From positions 1 to 50,513 of the forward strand of contig JADLAY010000048.1 of NCBI GenBank assembly GCA_020849765.1: a DNA stretch of 50,513 nt, given 5' to 3'. The position numbers and the translations under genes were made by a program. This document shows, in pieces, positions 48,893-50,513 of this stretch. Below the pieces are notes generated by a model. That model made no database searches and was not told the origin of the DNA. It saw only the letters and a list, made by a program, of their open reading frames with translations. Positions within the stretch are counted from its first letter, which is position 1; each line of letters begins with the position of its first letter. This DNA is from Anaerolineae bacterium (lineage in GTDB: Bacteria; Chloroflexota; Anaerolineae; Aggregatilineales; Phototrophicaceae).

Positions 48893-50254
48893 ATGACTGA
48901 ACAAACGCGTTTTGACTTGCCACAATCCCGCCTGCCGGAAGCCTGGTATAACATCCAGGCGGATCTGCCGCGCCCGCTGCCACCCGTGCTGCATCCTGGC
49001 ACGCACCAGCCGGTCGGTCCCGACGATCTGGCGCCGCTGTTCGCGATGGCGCTGATCATGCAGGAGGTCAGCCAGGAGAAATACATCGAGATCCCGGAAG
49101 AAGTGCGGGACATTTACCGGCTGTGGCGCCCGACGCCGCTGCTGCGTGCGCGTCGCCTGGAGAAGGCGCTCGATACTCCGGCGCACATCTACTACAAATA
49201 TGAAGGCGTCTCGCCGAGCGGCAGCCACAAGCTGAACACGGCCACGCCGCAGGCCTGGTACAACAAGCAGGAAGGCGTGACGGGTCTGACGACGGAGACC
49301 GGGGCCGGTCAGTGGGGCACGGCGCTCGCGATCGCGTGCGACTTCTTCGGCATGGAATGCGAAGTCTACATGGTCAAGGTCAGCTACCAGCAGAAGCCGT
49401 ACCGCCGCTCGATCATGCAAACGTTCGGCGCCAACGTCTACGCCAGCCCGTCCGAACGGACGCAGGCGGGCCGCTCGATTTTGGCGGCGCACCCGGATAG
49501 CACCGGCTCGCTCGGCATCGCCATCAGCGAGGCGGTCGAGGCGGCGGTCACCAGCGGGGGTAAGTACAAGTACGCGCTCGGTTCGGTGCTCAATCACGTC
49601 TTGATGCACCAGACGGTCATCGGCCAGGAGGCGCTGGAGCAGATGGAGCTGGCGGGCGAATATCCGGACATCGTGATTGGCTGCGTCGGCGGTGGCAGCA
49701 ACTTCGGCGGCATCGCGCTGCCGTTCATCGAGCAGAATCTGAAGGGCGGCAAGAACACGCGCATCATCGCCGTCGAGCCGGCCGCCTGCCCCAGCCTGAC
49801 GCGCGGCATCTACGCCTACGACTTTGGCGACGCGGTCGGTATGGCGCCGATGGTCAAGATGTATACGCTGGGCAAGGATTACGTGCCGCCGCCGCTGCAC
49901 GCGGGCGGCCTGCGCTATCACGGCATGGCGAGCGTGATCTGCGAGCTTTACGATCAGAAGCTGATTGAAGCGCGCGCCGTCCAGCAGACGGACACGTTCA
50001 AGGCGGGCTTGCAGTTCGCGCGCGCCGAGGGCATCGTGCCCGCGCCGGACCCGACTCACGCCATCGCCACGGCGATTCAAGAAGCGCTGCGCTGCAAAGA
50101 GACGGGCGAGAAGAAGGTGATCCTGTTCAACCTGTGCGGCCACGGCCATTTCGACATGTCGGCCTACGACGCGTTCCTATCCGGCAAGCTGGAAGATTAC
50201 GAGTATCCGCAGGAAGAGATCGAGAGGGCGCAGGCCGCGCTGCCGCAGATTTAA
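48893..50254 (+). CDS. trpB: Tryptophan synthase beta subunit, TrpB2 type
   Basis: 453 residues. PLP-dependent enzyme that joins indole and serine to tryptophan. PLP lysine Lys113 in GSHKLNTA, TETGAGQWG (134-142), YQQKPYRRSIM, and the phosphate-binding CVGGGSNFGG. The N-terminal extension and overall length fit the TrpB2 group, which works without TrpA in many organisms. The ATG at 48893 is nine bases after AAAAGGG; an ATG at 48884 directly abuts that box. No trpA or other trp genes are nearby, consistent with a stand-alone salvage role. The heptad array at 50.26 kb begins one base after the stop codon. Confidence 0.92.
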   Translation: MTEQTRFDLPQSRLPEAWYNIQADLPRPLPPVLHPGTHQPVGPDDLAPLFAMALIMQEVSQEKYIEIPEEVRDIYRLWRPTPLLRARRLEKALDTPAHIYYKYEGVSPSGSHKLNTATPQAWYNKQEGVTGLTTETGAGQWGTALAIACDFFGMECEVYMVKVSYQQKPYRRSIMQTFGANVYASPSERTQAGRSILAAHPDSTGSLGIAISEAVEAAVTSGGKYKYALGSVLNHVLMHQTVIGQEALEQMELAGEYPDIVIGCVGGGSNFGGIALPFIEQNLKGGKNTRIIAVEPAACPSLTRGIYAYDFGDAVGMAPMVKMYTLGKDYVPPPLHAGGLRYHGMASVICELYDQKLIEARAVQQTDTFKAGLQFARAEGIVPAPDPTHAIATAIQEALRCKETGEKKVILFNLCGHGHFDMSAYDAFLSGKLEDYEYPQEEIERAQAALPQI

Positions 50255-50255
50255 T

Positions 50256-50346
50256 GGTGCTCAGTGCTCGGTTCACAGTGCTCGGTGCGGGGGGACGGGT
50301 GCTGAGTTCTGGGTGCTGAGTTCTGGGTGCTGAGTTCCGAGTACTG
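50256..50346. repeat. Heptad array, GTGCTCA/AGTTCTG family
   Basis: Thirteen units in exact 7-base steps (GGTGCTC, AGTGCTC, GGTTCAC, AGTGCTC, GGTGCGG, GGGGACG, GGTGCTG, AGTTCTG, GGTGCTG, AGTTCTG, GGTGCTG, AGTTCCG, AGTACTG). It is the longest array in the window and starts one base after the trpB2 stop. Confidence 0.85.
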
Positions 50347-50398
50347 TGAAACAAGATTAATACGCTCGACATGATCTGCGCTGTGCGGCGTGTTTTTA

Positions 50399-50452
50399 GC
50401 GCCTTCAGTGCGCTTGATGATTCATAGCCGGGCGTATTAGCGTCCGGCGAGC
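50399..50452 (-). repeat. Paired-hairpin element, solo unit (right end)
   Basis: Near copy of 151-206: GCCGGACGC/GTACGCCCGGC-like stem with a TTA-containing loop, linker GGCTATGAATCATCAA, and the AGCGC/GCGCT stem. From here to 50513 only another GGGACGC-type fragment is seen, cut by the window end. Confidence 0.55.
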
Positions 50453-50513
50453 GCTGTGCACAGATTAGGTTCTGTAGGATACATTCGGCGGATGCGCGAT
50501 GGCGCGTCCCGAC

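Overview
The window looks like a high-GC chromosomal segment of a Chloroflexota bacterium, probably class Anaerolineae. The inference rests on the pairing of DUF2298 membrane proteins with Agl23-like GT-C proteins, the many Ser/Thr/Pro-linked secreted proteins, the TIR-WD40 protein and the style of the dispersed repeats. No marker gene for exact placement is present. I see 37 credible protein genes and no rRNA, tRNA, CRISPR array, phage or insertion sequence.

Layout. 0.3-3.3 kb: dnaJ, a Tat-exported intradiol dioxygenase and a Uma2-type nuclease. 3.4-6.9 kb: moeA, a VKOR-type thiol oxidoreductase and a secreted glycosidase-like protein. 7-11.8 kb: an OmpR-type regulator, a GT2 glycosyltransferase, fmt and a membrane PAS histidine kinase. 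12-14.2 kb: a tyrosine phenol-lyase-like enzyme and an Lrp/AsnC regulator. 14.6-19.2 kb: a secreted repeat protein, small and large membrane proteins and an MscS channel. 19.2-22 kb: a three-gene CPBP/beta-propeller operon. 22.4-32.8 kb: a DUF1992 gene, then a run of an Agl23-like protein, a DUF2298 protein and a 1,785-residue GT-C/DUF2298 fusion. 33.1-37.4 kb: an AlkZ-like protein and a TIR-TM-WD40 protein. 37.6-46.3 kb: an envelope and glycan region (LysM lipoprotein, GT-C protein, methyltransferase, GT4, MBL hydrolase, flippase-like protein). 46.5-48.8 kb: a compact set DUF3467, translin, cyclase and MNT nucleotidyltransferase. 48.9-50.3 kb: trpB2.

The coherent functional theme is cell-surface glycan assembly. 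A DPM1-like GT2 could make lipid-linked sugar donors, GT-C and DUF2298 proteins could use or move them, and the GT4, methyltransferase and LPG-synthase-TM flippase-like proteins could modify or transport lipids. Stress and defence functions (dnaJ, TIR-WD40, AlkZ-like, MNT) are scattered among them.

The most distinctive structure is between genes. (1) A family of paired hairpins joined by a GGCTAAGGTTGCG-like linker often sits tail to tail as four hairpins; loop sequences are kept while stems vary in both arms. (2) Degenerate arrays with a strict 7-base (once 8-base) period directly abut gene ends or ribosome binding sites. (3) There are hairpins of the GTAGGGACGC type and a 107-bp palindromic element. 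The two candidates I rate highest for something undescribed are the translin operon and the paired-hairpin family. All functional statements are from reading the sequence; no database search was possible.
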